64,000 bases of DNA from Streptomyces sp. SCL15-4 (lineage in GTDB: Bacteria > Actinomycetota > Actinomycetes > Streptomycetales > Streptomycetaceae), in assembly GCF_033366695.1 (NCBI RefSeq), contig NZ_JAOBTQ010000001.1, positions 372,001-436,000 on the forward strand. Direction: 5' to 3'. The stretch's first letter is position 1. Each line of letters opens with the position of its first letter. The notes beneath the pieces are model-generated. The model was not told the origin of the DNA. It saw only the letters and a list, made by a program, of their open reading frames with translations, and made no database searches. Shown one piece after another: positions 25,592-33,833 of the stretch. The translations under genes and the position numbers were made by a program.

Positions 25592-26766
25592 GGGGCCTCT
25601 CCTCGGTCCGGGCGGGGTTCGGGTGCCGTGGGCAGTCCGAGCTGGGTGCGCAGGGCCTCCTCACGGGCGGCGAGCCGGGCGGTCGCCGGCTCTTGGAGCG
25701 GGGCGGGCCAGCGGACGACTCCGTACAGCGGGACGGGGACGCAGCCGCGGGCGAGCTTGGCGGCGTAGGTGCCCGTACCGAAGGAGTAGCGGGTGATCCC
25801 GTGGTCGATGCCCCAGAGGATCGGTTCGTAGTACACGGCGTTGAAGTAGGCGAAGTCGGCGTCCAGGGCGGCGTAGTCGAAGCCGGCCAGGCGCACGTGC
25901 AGCCTGTCGCCGTCGACCAGGGCGAGGCTCATGCCGATGGGCCGGCCCTGCCGTTCGCACAGGAAGACGCGCACCCGGTCGTCCACCGTGGCGCGCAGAT
26001 GCGTGTAGTCGCGCAGGATGGACTCGATCGAGCCGGCGGCGCCGTACCGCCGGCGCAGCGCCAGTTGCAGCCGTGCCGTGTCCTCGTCCAGTCCGCCGGT
26101 GCCGTGCAGGACCCGGGTGCGGACGCCTGCCTCTGCGAACTGCTTGCGTTCCCGCCGTATCTTGTTGCGCCTGGAGCTGCGCAGCGTGGCGAGGTAGTGC
26201 TCGAAGTCGGGCCAGCCGCCTGCCAGTTCGGTCTGCGCCGCGACGAGGAAGGGTGCTCCGGCGCCTGGGCCGAGTGCGTCCGAGACGTCGGCTGCGGCCT
26301 CCTGGCCGAGGTAGAGGAATCCGGTGGCCGCGCAGTTCTCCTCGTTCGCCAGTTCCACCACCGCGCGGGCCAGGGCCCCGCGCTGGGCGGATCGCAGGGG
26401 GCCGTCGGCCGCCGGGTCGGTCAGCAGCACGCAGTGCGCTCCGGACACCGCCGCGACGGCGCTGGGGAAGAGCGGCGCCGTGTCCGGGACCTCGTCCGGC
26501 GACGGGCCGTCGAGGAGGGCCCGCAGGTTGTACAGGGACATCACCCGGTCGTCGCGCACGATGCGTACGGTGGCCAGTCCAACGACGCGTCCCGGTCCGC
26601 TCTCCAGGGTGATGTGTCTCAGCAGCCCGTCCGCGGCCGCCTCGCAGTAGCGCAGCCATCCGGGCGAGTCGTACAGGGTGCCGGTGGCGGCGAGTTCCAG
26701 CGCGGCCCGGGGCAGCTCGTCCACGCTGCGGTGGACCCGTGTGGTCAGCAGTGCGGCGGAGGTCAT
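25588..26766 (-). CDS. FemAB/GNAT-like acyl or aminoacyl transferase
   Basis: The 392-residue protein has paired GNAT-like halves, as in FemAB-like (peptidogalycan biosynthesis, DUF482-type) proteins: LYDSPGWLRYCEA near the start, then ATLRSSRRNKIRRERKQFAEAGVRTRVL, VFLCERQGRPIGMSLALVDGDRLHVRLAGFDY, and YEPILWGIDHGITRYSFGTGTYAAKLARG. True Fem enzymes take amino acids from aminoacyl-tRNA; related proteins in peptide pathways acylate amines. It overlaps the ATP-grasp gene (GTGA) and the PhzF gene (ATGA). Which donor it uses cannot be told from sequence. Confidence 0.65.
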   Translation of the reverse strand: MTSAALLTTRVHRSVDELPRAALELAATGTLYDSPGWLRYCEAAADGLLRHITLESGPGRVVGLATVRIVRDDRVMSLYNLRALLDGPSPDEVPDTAPLFPSAVAAVSGAHCVLLTDPAADGPLRSAQRGALARAVVELANEENCAATGFLYLGQEAAADVSDALGPGAGAPFLVAAQTELAGGWPDFEHYLATLRSSRRNKIRRERKQFAEAGVRTRVLHGTGGLDEDTARLQLALRRRYGAAGSIESILRDYTHLRATVDDRVRVFLCERQGRPIGMSLALVDGDRLHVRLAGFDYAALDADFAYFNAVYYEPILWGIDHGITRYSFGTGTYAAKLARGCVPVPLYGVVRWPAPLQEPATARLAAREEALRTQLGLPTAPEPRPDRGEAP

Positions 26767-27611
26767 GGGTGCGTCAGCCTTCCGGTGAGCAGGGGCACGA
26801 CGGTGCCGCCGAGGAGGACGTGTCCGTCGTCCTCGACGCGCAGGCGCAGATGGCCCTGCCGGTCGGGGTCCGGCGGGCCCTGGCGGACCCGGATGTCCCC
26901 GCGCGCGCCGTCCAGCGCGGCCAGCGTCCCCACTCCGAGCACCGCACCGCCCGTGGCGCTGTCCTCGGCGCCCGCCAGTGACGTGGTGAAGACCCGCACG
27001 CGCCATGCGCCCGGTCCGTCGGGTGCCGACAGGACGAGGCCGTTGGTGCGGGTGCGGGCGCACAGCTCGGTCACGTCCCCGGCGCCGATCTCCGCGGCCT
27101 CGACCTGGCCGGCGTCGGCGCAGCGCAGATGGATGCGGCTGCGGGCCTGGCGGAGGATCACCGCCGGTGCCGCGCCTGCCGGCCGGCGGCCCGCGCAGCG
27201 CGGCCAGTCGGTCTCCTCCAGCCGGGGCGGGCCGGCCTGTTCGTGCCGGGCCCAGCTGACCGGGCCCTCGCGGTGGACGAGCAGTTGCTCGCCTTTCTCG
27301 TGGCGTACCCGCCACGGCACCCGGTCCGGCACGTCCAGTGCCGTGAGGACGGCCAGCGAGGTCTGCAGGCACTGGGCCAGTTCCTCGACCGGAGAGAAGG
27401 TGCGCAGGACCACGGAGCCGGGTTCCACGGCGGTCACGAAGGCGGTGTCGGGCACGCCCAGCGCGGCGGCCGTCGCGCCGGGGTCGGCGACCGGTGTCCC
27501 GGGCAGCACCACGGCGGTGTGGTTGCCGCCCCTCACCCCGTCGGTGAAGACCCGGCCCCACCAGGCGCCGCCCGGGGCCGGGGTGTCGTGCGCGCTCGCC
27601 GGGCCGGTCAT
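26763..27611 (-). CDS. PhzF-like protein with altered active-site region
   Basis: The 282-residue protein shows the PhzF double-hotdog pattern: VFTDGVRGGNHTAVVLPG, LGVPDTAFVTAVEPGSVVLRTFSPVEELAQCLQTSLAVLTAL, a second-half FTTSLAGAEDSATGGAVLGVGTLAAL, and GDIRVRQGPPDPDRQGHLRLRV. PhzF enzymes isomerise dihydro-hydroxyanthranilate; relatives are epimerases or isomerases. The residue in the place of the catalytic Glu (SETxFV in the family) appears to be Asp, and the usual CGHATLG loop reads CLQTSLA. It may act on a different substrate or non-catalytically. Confidence 0.75.
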   Translation of the reverse strand: MTGPASAHDTPAPGGAWWGRVFTDGVRGGNHTAVVLPGTPVADPGATAAALGVPDTAFVTAVEPGSVVLRTFSPVEELAQCLQTSLAVLTALDVPDRVPWRVRHEKGEQLLVHREGPVSWARHEQAGPPRLEETDWPRCAGRRPAGAAPAVILRQARSRIHLRCADAGQVEAAEIGAGDVTELCARTRTNGLVLSAPDGPGAWRVRVFTTSLAGAEDSATGGAVLGVGTLAALDGARGDIRVRQGPPDPDRQGHLRLRVEDDGHVLLGGTVVPLLTGRLTHP

Positions 27612-28957
27612 CGGCCGCTCCCCGCGGCGTCGCTCTGCGCGGCCAGCGCCGCGCCCAGCACGGAGACCGAATGCGCCAGCTCCTCCTCGGAGATGGTCAG
27701 CGGCGGGGTCCACTTGATCACGGCACCGTCCGCGCCGCCGCGCAGGGCCAGCACACCGAGATCACGCATCCGGCGGACCACGCCGCGGGTGAAGGCGGCT
27801 CGGTCGCCGTCCGGTGCCTGCGCGACGCGCACACCGGTCATCAGCCCGCGTCCGATGGCTTCCAGCCGCACCCCGGGCACCCGCGTCTCGGCGATCCGGC
27901 GCACCAGGAAGTCACCGAGGACCGCGGCGCGTTCGGGCAGCCGCTCGGTCAGCAGGGTGTCGAGCACGGCCGTTCCGGCGGCGCAGGCCACCGGGTTGGC
28001 GGCGAAGGTGCTGGTCTGCCGGAGCGGCGGTATGGCGCCCAGCAGTTCCCGCGGCCCGGCGACGAGGGACACCGGCAGTCCGCCGCCCAGGGCCTTGCCC
28101 AGGACGACGAGGTCGGGCACCACGTCCTCGTGCCGGAAGCCGAACATCGCGCCGGTGCGGCCGAAGCCGGTGAAGATCTCGTCCAGGATCAGCAGCATGC
28201 CCCGCCGCGCGGTGAACTCCCGCAGTTCCGTGAGGAATCCGGGCGCGGCCGCCTGCATGCCGCCGGCGCCCTGGACCGTCTCCACGATCAGGCCGGCGAC
28301 CGCGTCCGCGCCGAAGTCGGGGTGGTCCAGGATGGCCCGGCCGAAGTCATGGCCGGTGGTGCGCGGGGCGTCGGGCGCAACATGGCCGGCCGCGGTGGGG
28401 TACGGCAGGGACAGGCCCGCCACCGGGACCTCGGTGACGTCGGCGCGGAAGCCGGCGTTGGCCGTGACGGTCAGCGCGCCGGCGGTCTTCCCGTGGTAGC
28501 CGCCGAGGAAGCCGAGCACTTGGCGTCGCCCGGTCGCCGCCCGCGCCACCTTCAGGGCGGCCTCCACGGCCTCGGTGCCGGTGGCGCACCACAGCAGCAC
28601 GGGATCGTCCCAGGGCAGCAGTGCGGCGAGCCGGTCGGCGAGGTCGGCGCGGGCGGGACAGCCGTACTGCCAGCCGCCGTGCACGAAGGACGCGAGCTGG
28701 TCCCGCATGGCCTCCAGTACCGCCGGGTGCCCGTGGCCGAGGGCGTGCACTCCCGAGCCCGAGGTGAGGTCGAGGTACGCGCGTCCCTCCTCGTCCCAGA
28801 CGGTGCTGCCCTGCGCGCGGGTGAGCACCAGACCGATGTCGCCCCGGATGGTGTGCGCCATGGACGGGCTCTCGCGGCGCAGCAGCGTGTCCATGGCCGT
28901 CGTGCCCGGCCGTGGCGGGTGCGGACCCGGTACCGGTGTCTCGGTGGTCACAGCCAT
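27608..28957 (-). CDS. class III PLP-dependent aminotransferase
   Basis: The 449-residue protein has the class III layout: YLDLTSGSGVHALGHGHPAVLEAM, PVLLWCATGTEAVEAALKVARAATGRRQVLGFLGGYHGKT, the PLP Asp in LILDEIFTGFGRTG and the PLP Lys in VVLGKALGGGLPVSLV. Members use glutamate, ornithine-type or alpha-amino donors. Here it probably installs an amine in the pathway product. It overlaps the creatininase gene by 10 bases and the PhzF gene by 4. It is close in length to 4-aminobutyrate and diaminobutyrate aminotransferases (about 420-450). Confidence 0.9.
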   Translation of the reverse strand: MAVTTETPVPGPHPPRPGTTAMDTLLRRESPSMAHTIRGDIGLVLTRAQGSTVWDEEGRAYLDLTSGSGVHALGHGHPAVLEAMRDQLASFVHGGWQYGCPARADLADRLAALLPWDDPVLLWCATGTEAVEAALKVARAATGRRQVLGFLGGYHGKTAGALTVTANAGFRADVTEVPVAGLSLPYPTAAGHVAPDAPRTTGHDFGRAILDHPDFGADAVAGLIVETVQGAGGMQAAAPGFLTELREFTARRGMLLILDEIFTGFGRTGAMFGFRHEDVVPDLVVLGKALGGGLPVSLVAGPRELLGAIPPLRQTSTFAANPVACAAGTAVLDTLLTERLPERAAVLGDFLVRRIAETRVPGVRLEAIGRGLMTGVRVAQAPDGDRAAFTRGVVRRMRDLGVLALRGGADGAVIKWTPPLTISEEELAHSVSVLGAALAAQSDAAGSGR

Positions 28958-29709
28958 CCCCGCTCCTTCACCAGCGCGTCCACGCGGTCGACGAGTGCCT
29001 CGGTGATGGCCTTGCCCTTCTCGGCGGTGGCGGCGCGCGGGTCTCCGAGCACTCCGGACGGCACGTCGGCGGGTGAGAACCGCACCACGTGGTGGGCGCG
29101 CTTGCTGACGTGCAGGTCGTCCCGTGTCAGGTCGCCGCTCGGCTGGGTGCCCACGGCGACGCGGTCGGTGCGCACGCGCTCCGGGTACCAGTGCAGGAAC
29201 ACGGAGGTCAGGCCCTCACCGCCGTGCGACTCGCTGGTGGAGTCCGACACGTCGCGGATGACGTCGCTGACCAGCTGGGCCCACTCGACCACGACCACGT
29301 CGGTGCCGTGGTGTTCCACCAGGGAGCGGGCGGCGAGCAGCAGGGGCTCGTGGTTCTCGTCGTGGCCGTTGAGGACCAGCAGCCGGTTGCTGTACGGCAC
29401 CACGGTCCGGGCCATGGCCGCCACCTGGTCGGTCAGCACCGAGGCGGGTACGCGCTGGCTGCCGGGCCAGTCCTGGAAGGCGTGCAGCACGCCGGTGCGC
29501 ACGCTGCCGAGGATCACCGCGCCGTGCCGGGCGGACGCGAGGCGGGCCAGCCGTTCCACGACGAGGGTGTCGGCGCCGAGCGGCAGGTGCGGTCCGTGCT
29601 GCTCGGTGCTGCCGGTGACCAGGAGCCAGTACGGGACAGCGGGTGCCCGGTCGGCGAACTCCGTCCATGTCAGGTCTTCCAGCAGGATGGGTGCTGATGA
29701 AGCGGTCAC
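28948..29709 (-). CDS. creatininase/MftE-like family amidohydrolase
   Basis: The 253-residue protein has the creatininase-family metal sites: LLVTGSTEQHGPHLPLGADTL (Glu, His, Asp), then LNGHDENHEPL in the place of NGHGGN, and ESHGGEGLTSVFL. Relatives hydrolyse creatinine, deformylate F420 and riboflavin precursors, or (MftE) trim the mycofactocin precursor peptide. The NGHDEN variant changes a glycine normally conserved. It is translationally coupled to the SDR upstream (GTGA). Peptide trimming would fit the 52-residue peptide gene, but a small-molecule amide is equally possible. Confidence 0.82.
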   Translation of the reverse strand: MTASSAPILLEDLTWTEFADRAPAVPYWLLVTGSTEQHGPHLPLGADTLVVERLARLASARHGAVILGSVRTGVLHAFQDWPGSQRVPASVLTDQVAAMARTVVPYSNRLLVLNGHDENHEPLLLAARSLVEHHGTDVVVVEWAQLVSDVIRDVSDSTSESHGGEGLTSVFLHWYPERVRTDRVAVGTQPSGDLTRDDLHVSKRAHHVVRFSPADVPSGVLGDPRAATAEKGKAITEALVDRVDALVKERGWL

Positions 29710-30470
29710 GACAGCCGTCCTCCGTCGATGATCAGGGTCTGCCCGGTGATGTAGGTGTTGCCGGACGAGAGCAGGAACGCGATCGCGTCGGCCACCTCTG
29801 CGGCGTCGGCGAGTCTGCCCAGCGGGATCTCCGTCCGGTATCGGGCGACCGCGTCCGGCGCGTCCGGCCACCCGGGGTTGTCGATCTTGCCGGGGGCCAC
29901 GGTGTTGACCAGAACGCCGCGGTGGGCATATCGCACGGCGAAGGTCCGGACCAGGGCGGCGACACCCGCCTTGGCGGCCGCGTACGCGGAGGTGGCCGTG
30001 GTCCTGCCCGTGTGCGCCGCGGCGGAGCCCACCGCCACCACGTGGCCGCGGCCGCGGTCCGCCATCGCCGGGACCAGGGTGCGCAGCAGCAGGAAGCAAC
30101 TGGTGAGGTTCGCGTCGAGGGTCTGCCGGAAGAGGCCGGCCGGCATCTCCGCCTCCTCGATCGCCGCGCCGTCCCCGGCCTTGGGCGACCATCCCTGGCA
30201 CATGACGAGGTGCGCCGGGGCGCCGCGCTCGGTCAGCAGGCGGTCGAGGACCTTCTCCAGCGCCGTCTCGTCGGCGAGGTCGACGAGTACGGGTACGGCG
30301 CCGGGGTGGCGGGGCGGCTCGCGGTCGAGGACCACCACCGTGCGGCCTTCCGCCAGCAGCCGGTCCGTCAGCGCGGAGCCGAGGAATCCGGCACCGCCGC
30401 TGACGACCGTGTAGCCCCCGTCGCCGGCCGCGTCGGCGCCGGCCGGGTGTCTCGGGTGTTCGATGGTCAC
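29706..30470 (-). CDS. short-chain dehydrogenase/reductase
   Basis: The 254-residue protein is a classical SDR: VVSGGAGFLGSALTDRL as the NAD(P)-binding loop, HVVAVGSAAAHTG with the catalytic Ser, and SAYAAAKAGVAAL with the Tyr and Lys of the YxxxK pair. The C-terminal YITGQTLIIDGGRLS is typical. An acidic Asp after the second strand (VVVLDREPP) suggests NAD rather than NADP. It overlaps the AroA-like gene by 4 bases, so its substrate may be a cyclic alcohol or ketone of the same pathway. Confidence 0.9.
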   Translation of the reverse strand: MTIEHPRHPAGADAAGDGGYTVVSGGAGFLGSALTDRLLAEGRTVVVLDREPPRHPGAVPVLVDLADETALEKVLDRLLTERGAPAHLVMCQGWSPKAGDGAAIEEAEMPAGLFRQTLDANLTSCFLLLRTLVPAMADRGRGHVVAVGSAAAHTGRTTATSAYAAAKAGVAALVRTFAVRYAHRGVLVNTVAPGKIDNPGWPDAPDAVARYRTEIPLGRLADAAEVADAIAFLLSSGNTYITGQTLIIDGGRLS

Positions 30471-31852
30471 AGCACATCCACGGGTGCGTAGCGGGTGAGA
30501 TCGTCGAGGGCACCGGGGTGCGAGGTGGCCGCGGCGGACACGCCGTGCAGTTCGGTGGCACCGCCGGCGAGCAGCGTCAGCACGAAGGCGGCGAAGACCA
30601 CCCTGTGGTCCGGCGGAAGGTCGATCCGGCGTGGTGCCGTGAGCGGGCGGGGCTCGATGACCAGGCCGTCGGCGGTGGGCCGGACGCCGGCCCCGAAGGC
30701 ACTCAGCAGTTCGGCGGTGGTGGCGATCCGGTCGGTGTCCTTGCCCCGCAGTTCGCTCGCGTCGCGGATGACCGTGGGGCCGGTGGCGGCGGTGGCCAGC
30801 GCCGCGACGGCGGGCAGCTCGTCGATGGCGCTCTGCACCAGCCGGGGGCCGGCGACCTCGGTTCCGGTGAGCCTGCCCGGGAGGCTGACCCGGATGTCGG
30901 CCACCGGCTCCGGGCCCGGCTCGTCCGACGGCACCTCCACGACCTCGGCCCCCATGGACCGCAGGATGTGGAAGAACCCCGTGCGCCGCGGGTTCACGCC
31001 CACCCGGCGCAGGGTCAGCTCCCGGCGGGCCCGGGGCGAGGCGAGGTGCAGCGCGGCGAGCAGCGCGGCACCCGAGGGGTCGCCGGGCACCTCCAGGTCG
31101 AAGGGACGCGGCCGGCCCGGTGTCACCACCAGTTCGGTGCCGGTCTCCGTGACCGCCACTCCGGTCCAGCGCAGCAGGCGCTCGGTGTGGTCCCTGGCCG
31201 CGGTGCGCCGGGTGATGCGCACCGGCGCGGTGGCCTGGGAGCCGGCGAACAGCAGCGCCGAGACGGGCTGGGCGGAGTCCACCGCGACGTCGACCGTGCC
31301 GCCGCGCAGCCGCCGGCCGCGCACCCGGACCGGCAGCCGTCCCGGCTCTCCCAGCTCGGTGAGATCGGCGCCCAGGTTCCGCAGCGGGCCGAGGACCTCG
31401 GCCATCGGGCGGGCGCGCAGCAGGGCGTTTCCCGTGACGGTGCAGTCCGCCGCGCTCGCCGCCAGGACCGCCAGCAGCAGGCGTGAGGTCGTCGCGCTGT
31501 TTCCCGCGTCGAGCAGCGGACCGCGGCGGTCCAGACCGAGCGGGCCGCGGCCGTCGATCTCCACGGTGGCGTCCGCGACCGCCCGGACCGGTACGCCGAG
31601 CGCGGTCAGCGCTCGCAGATTGGCGCGCACGTCCCGGCAGTCGGCGAGGCCCCGGATCCGGCTGGTGCCGTCCGCCAGGGCGGCCAGCATCGTCGCGCGC
31701 TGGCTGATCGCCTTGTCGGGGTGCGGCACGAGGCCGGCCGGCGGCAGCGGGCCGTCGGGATGGGGCGCGTGCACCGCGATGCGGTCCGGGAGCCGCCGCT
31801 CGGGCCCGAACAGGGCGGTGTGCAGGGCCTCTTCGGTGGCCGTCGGGGTCAT
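30467..31852 (-). CDS. AroA (EPSP synthase) paralogue in a biosynthetic operon
   Basis: The 461-residue protein has the enolpyruvyl-transferase motifs in order: PHPDKAISQRATML (residues 43-56; family DKSIS-R), DAGNSATTSRLLL (115-127, with the Arg of the TxxR motif), DSAQPVSALLFAG (192-204), GDPSGAALLAA (257-267), DELPAVAALA (344-353, catalytic Asp) and ELRGKDTDRI (367-376, catalytic Glu and Lys). Catalytic residues are kept, so it should be active. It overlaps both neighbours by 4 bases, unlike a housekeeping aroA. It may act on shikimate 3-phosphate to boost supply, or on another cyclic alcohol. Confidence 0.85.
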   Translation of the reverse strand: MTPTATEEALHTALFGPERRLPDRIAVHAPHPDGPLPPAGLVPHPDKAISQRATMLAALADGTSRIRGLADCRDVRANLRALTALGVPVRAVADATVEIDGRGPLGLDRRGPLLDAGNSATTSRLLLAVLAASAADCTVTGNALLRARPMAEVLGPLRNLGADLTELGEPGRLPVRVRGRRLRGGTVDVAVDSAQPVSALLFAGSQATAPVRITRRTAARDHTERLLRWTGVAVTETGTELVVTPGRPRPFDLEVPGDPSGAALLAALHLASPRARRELTLRRVGVNPRRTGFFHILRSMGAEVVEVPSDEPGPEPVADIRVSLPGRLTGTEVAGPRLVQSAIDELPAVAALATAATGPTVIRDASELRGKDTDRIATTAELLSAFGAGVRPTADGLVIEPRPLTAPRRIDLPPDHRVVFAAFVLTLLAGGATELHGVSAAATSHPGALDDLTRYAPVDVL

Positions 31853-33048
31853 CGGGGCCTGCTCATCGACTCGATCAGCTCGTCGTCGTCCAGCGGCCGT
31901 TCCAGCTTCTCGCCGGCGACCGGCGGTTCGGGGACCCGGCCGGGGGCCTGCGCGGCGTAGCTGGCGTACCGGTGGCGCTTGCGCTGGAGCCCGAGGCTCT
32001 CCTCGGGGACGAACGTCTCCTCGGTGACCCTCAGGTCCCCGTGCGCCACGGCCGCGTCGACCAGTTCCTGGCCGCGCTCGGTACGGGTGATGAGCAGGGA
32101 GGCCTTCTCCGTCCGTTCGGTCTCGCGGCTGGTGCGGAAGATGTTGGGGTCGCCGTCGGCGATGGACACGTCGGCCAGCCCGCTCCACCAGTCCGGGCAG
32201 GCCAGGCAGCGGTATGTCTTGAACTTCTTGAACTCCAGGACCAGTTCGTGGAAGGGCAGCGAGTGACGGTCGCCCTCGCGGTCCCAGACCGTGAACTCGC
32301 CGGGGTACTGGCCGGCCCGGTACTTCATGCCCGTGACGTCCACGAGCGGGAGACCCAGCCGGTTCTCGATCAGATGCTCCGTGCCTTCGCGCCGGGTGTT
32401 GGAGGCACAGCCGATCTCCACCGTGAAGGCGATGCGGTCGGCGACCGCCGGCCGCTCGGGCAGGTTGCGCATGCGGTTGACGGCCTCGATCTGGCAGGCC
32501 AGGCCGACGACGCCGATCCGCTCGTACGGGGCGTCGCGCAGGAGTTGCAGATTGGGCGTGATGCAGTACGTGGCCTGGGCGCAGGAGACGATCTCGTCCA
32601 CGGTGGTCGCGAGCCTGGGCACCGGCACCCAGGGGCGCTCGGTGTCCCGGCCGATCACCAGGGCGGCCTCGATGTCACCGCGCTTCAGGGCGGAGACGAG
32701 CAGCGCGGTGGCGGCTCCGCCCGCCGAGGCCGCGTCCTTGACCCGGGGCTCGGCCGCCTGGGCGGAGTAGGTGTTGCGCACGATCCCGGTCCAGCGCTCC
32801 TCCACCGTGCGCGTCCGGCCGAAGAGCCGCCGCTCGGACTCGGGGACGGCGGTCTCGCGTCCGGGGCACACGTCGGTGCACAGCGTGCAGGACCCGCAGG
32901 CGTCCGCGGCGGCTCCCGCGGTGAGTTCGGGAACGGGCCGGTCGGCGGAAATGGTCAGCACGTCCTCCGGGCACACCGCGGCGCAGGCGCCACAACTGGC
33001 ACACAGGTCGGCGGCGAGGACGGTGTCGCGCAGCTCAGCGAAGGTCAT
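31849..33048 (-). CDS. FrhB/FdhB-like iron-sulfur flavoprotein
   Basis: The 399-residue protein starts with two 4Fe-4S ferredoxin motifs, Cys at 16, 19, 22 and 26 and at 51, 54, 57 and 61. The coenzyme F420 hydrogenase/dehydrogenase beta-subunit domains follow: KDAASAGGAATALLVSALKRG, the Cys of SCAQATYC, GVVGLACQIEAVNRMRN and TYRCLACPDWWSGLADVSIADG. Family members bind FAD and reduce substrates or F420; relatives include bacteriochlorophyll and polysaccharide-linked reductases. It is the first of the tightly coupled genes. A ring-double-bond reduction would suit the operon, but this is inference. Confidence 0.85.
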   Translation of the reverse strand: MTFAELRDTVLAADLCASCGACAAVCPEDVLTISADRPVPELTAGAAADACGSCTLCTDVCPGRETAVPESERRLFGRTRTVEERWTGIVRNTYSAQAAEPRVKDAASAGGAATALLVSALKRGDIEAALVIGRDTERPWVPVPRLATTVDEIVSCAQATYCITPNLQLLRDAPYERIGVVGLACQIEAVNRMRNLPERPAVADRIAFTVEIGCASNTRREGTEHLIENRLGLPLVDVTGMKYRAGQYPGEFTVWDREGDRHSLPFHELVLEFKKFKTYRCLACPDWWSGLADVSIADGDPNIFRTSRETERTEKASLLITRTERGQELVDAAVAHGDLRVTEETFVPEESLGLQRKRHRYASYAAQAPGRVPEPPVAGEKLERPLDDDELIESMSRPR

Positions 33049-33122
33049 GTGGGGAACCCATCGGTATCGTGCCCCGCGCGGACGCGGGGCGAGGGAGAAG
33101 GACCCGTGTGGGGGCCGGGTCG

Positions 33123-33719
33123 TCAGTCACCCGCCGCGAGGGCGTCACGCAGCTGGTCGAGGTGGTCGCGGTCGTGACCGGCCAGCACGGCCAGCAGGAC
33201 GCGCAGGGATTCGGCGCCGCGGTAGGAGAGGACGCCCTTGCGGTCGAGGTCCTCGGAGCTGAGCGAGCGCGCCAGCGCGACGGTGTTCCGGCGCGACACC
33301 TCGAAGCGCTCCAGCGCGTCCTCCACCGGCTCCACCGCGAAGAACCTGGTCCACGGGTCCGAGTCGTATCCGAAGATCTCGGGAGTGTCCTCGGTGAGGA
33401 CGGACCTGATGCGTACGGCGTTGACGGCCTCGTTGTCCGCCAGGTGGTGGACGATGTGCACGGCGTTCCACTCGCCGTCCCCGGGAGCGACCGTCAAGCG
33501 GGGCGCGGGGACGGACTCGACCATTTTCCTGACGGCGTCGGGAGTCGCCTGGAGAAGGTCCATGACACTTTCACCGGCGGTCAGCAGCTCATAGGCGCGG
33601 CGCTGCCCGGGGGTACACGCTCCCCGGGATATCTCGCCTTCCGCCCAGGAACGGATCTCTTGGTCGTGCGGGTTTTCGAAAAGCTGGTCGAGGGCTTTCG
33701 CCCAGTCGATGTCACTCAT
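33123..33719 (-). CDS. DinB/maleylpyruvate-isomerase-like protein
   Basis: The 198-residue protein has the four-helix DinB-like pattern: ELLTAGESVMDLLQATPDAVRKMVESVPAPRLTVAPGDGEWNAVHIVHHLADNEAVNAVRI and, near the end, VLLAVLAGHDRDHLDQLRD, with His residues placed for metal binding (HHLAD and HDRDH). DinB-like enzymes often use bacillithiol or mycothiol, and some protect or isomerise. The ATG at 33719 has GGAG nine bases upstream, while a start at 33755 has none. It lies 74 bases upstream of the FrhB gene and is part of cluster A. Confidence 0.8.
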   Translation of the reverse strand: MSDIDWAKALDQLFENPHDQEIRSWAEGEISRGACTPGQRRAYELLTAGESVMDLLQATPDAVRKMVESVPAPRLTVAPGDGEWNAVHIVHHLADNEAVNAVRIRSVLTEDTPEIFGYDSDPWTRFFAVEPVEDALERFEVSRRNTVALARSLSSEDLDRKGVLSYRGAESLRVLLAVLAGHDRDHLDQLRDALAAGD

Positions 33720-33833
33720 GAGGAAAGGCTCCGGTATGAGGAGTGAAAAGGGCATGGAAAGGAGGCAGGGGAAAGGGAGACAAAGAAGATCGGTCAGCCC
33801 CGGCGGATATACGGGATCACTTCGCGGAAATAC

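Noticed and set aside
30467..31852. Housekeeping aroA
   Set aside because: It is embedded between pathway genes with 4-base overlaps on both sides; this does not exclude AroA activity but argues against the primary role.
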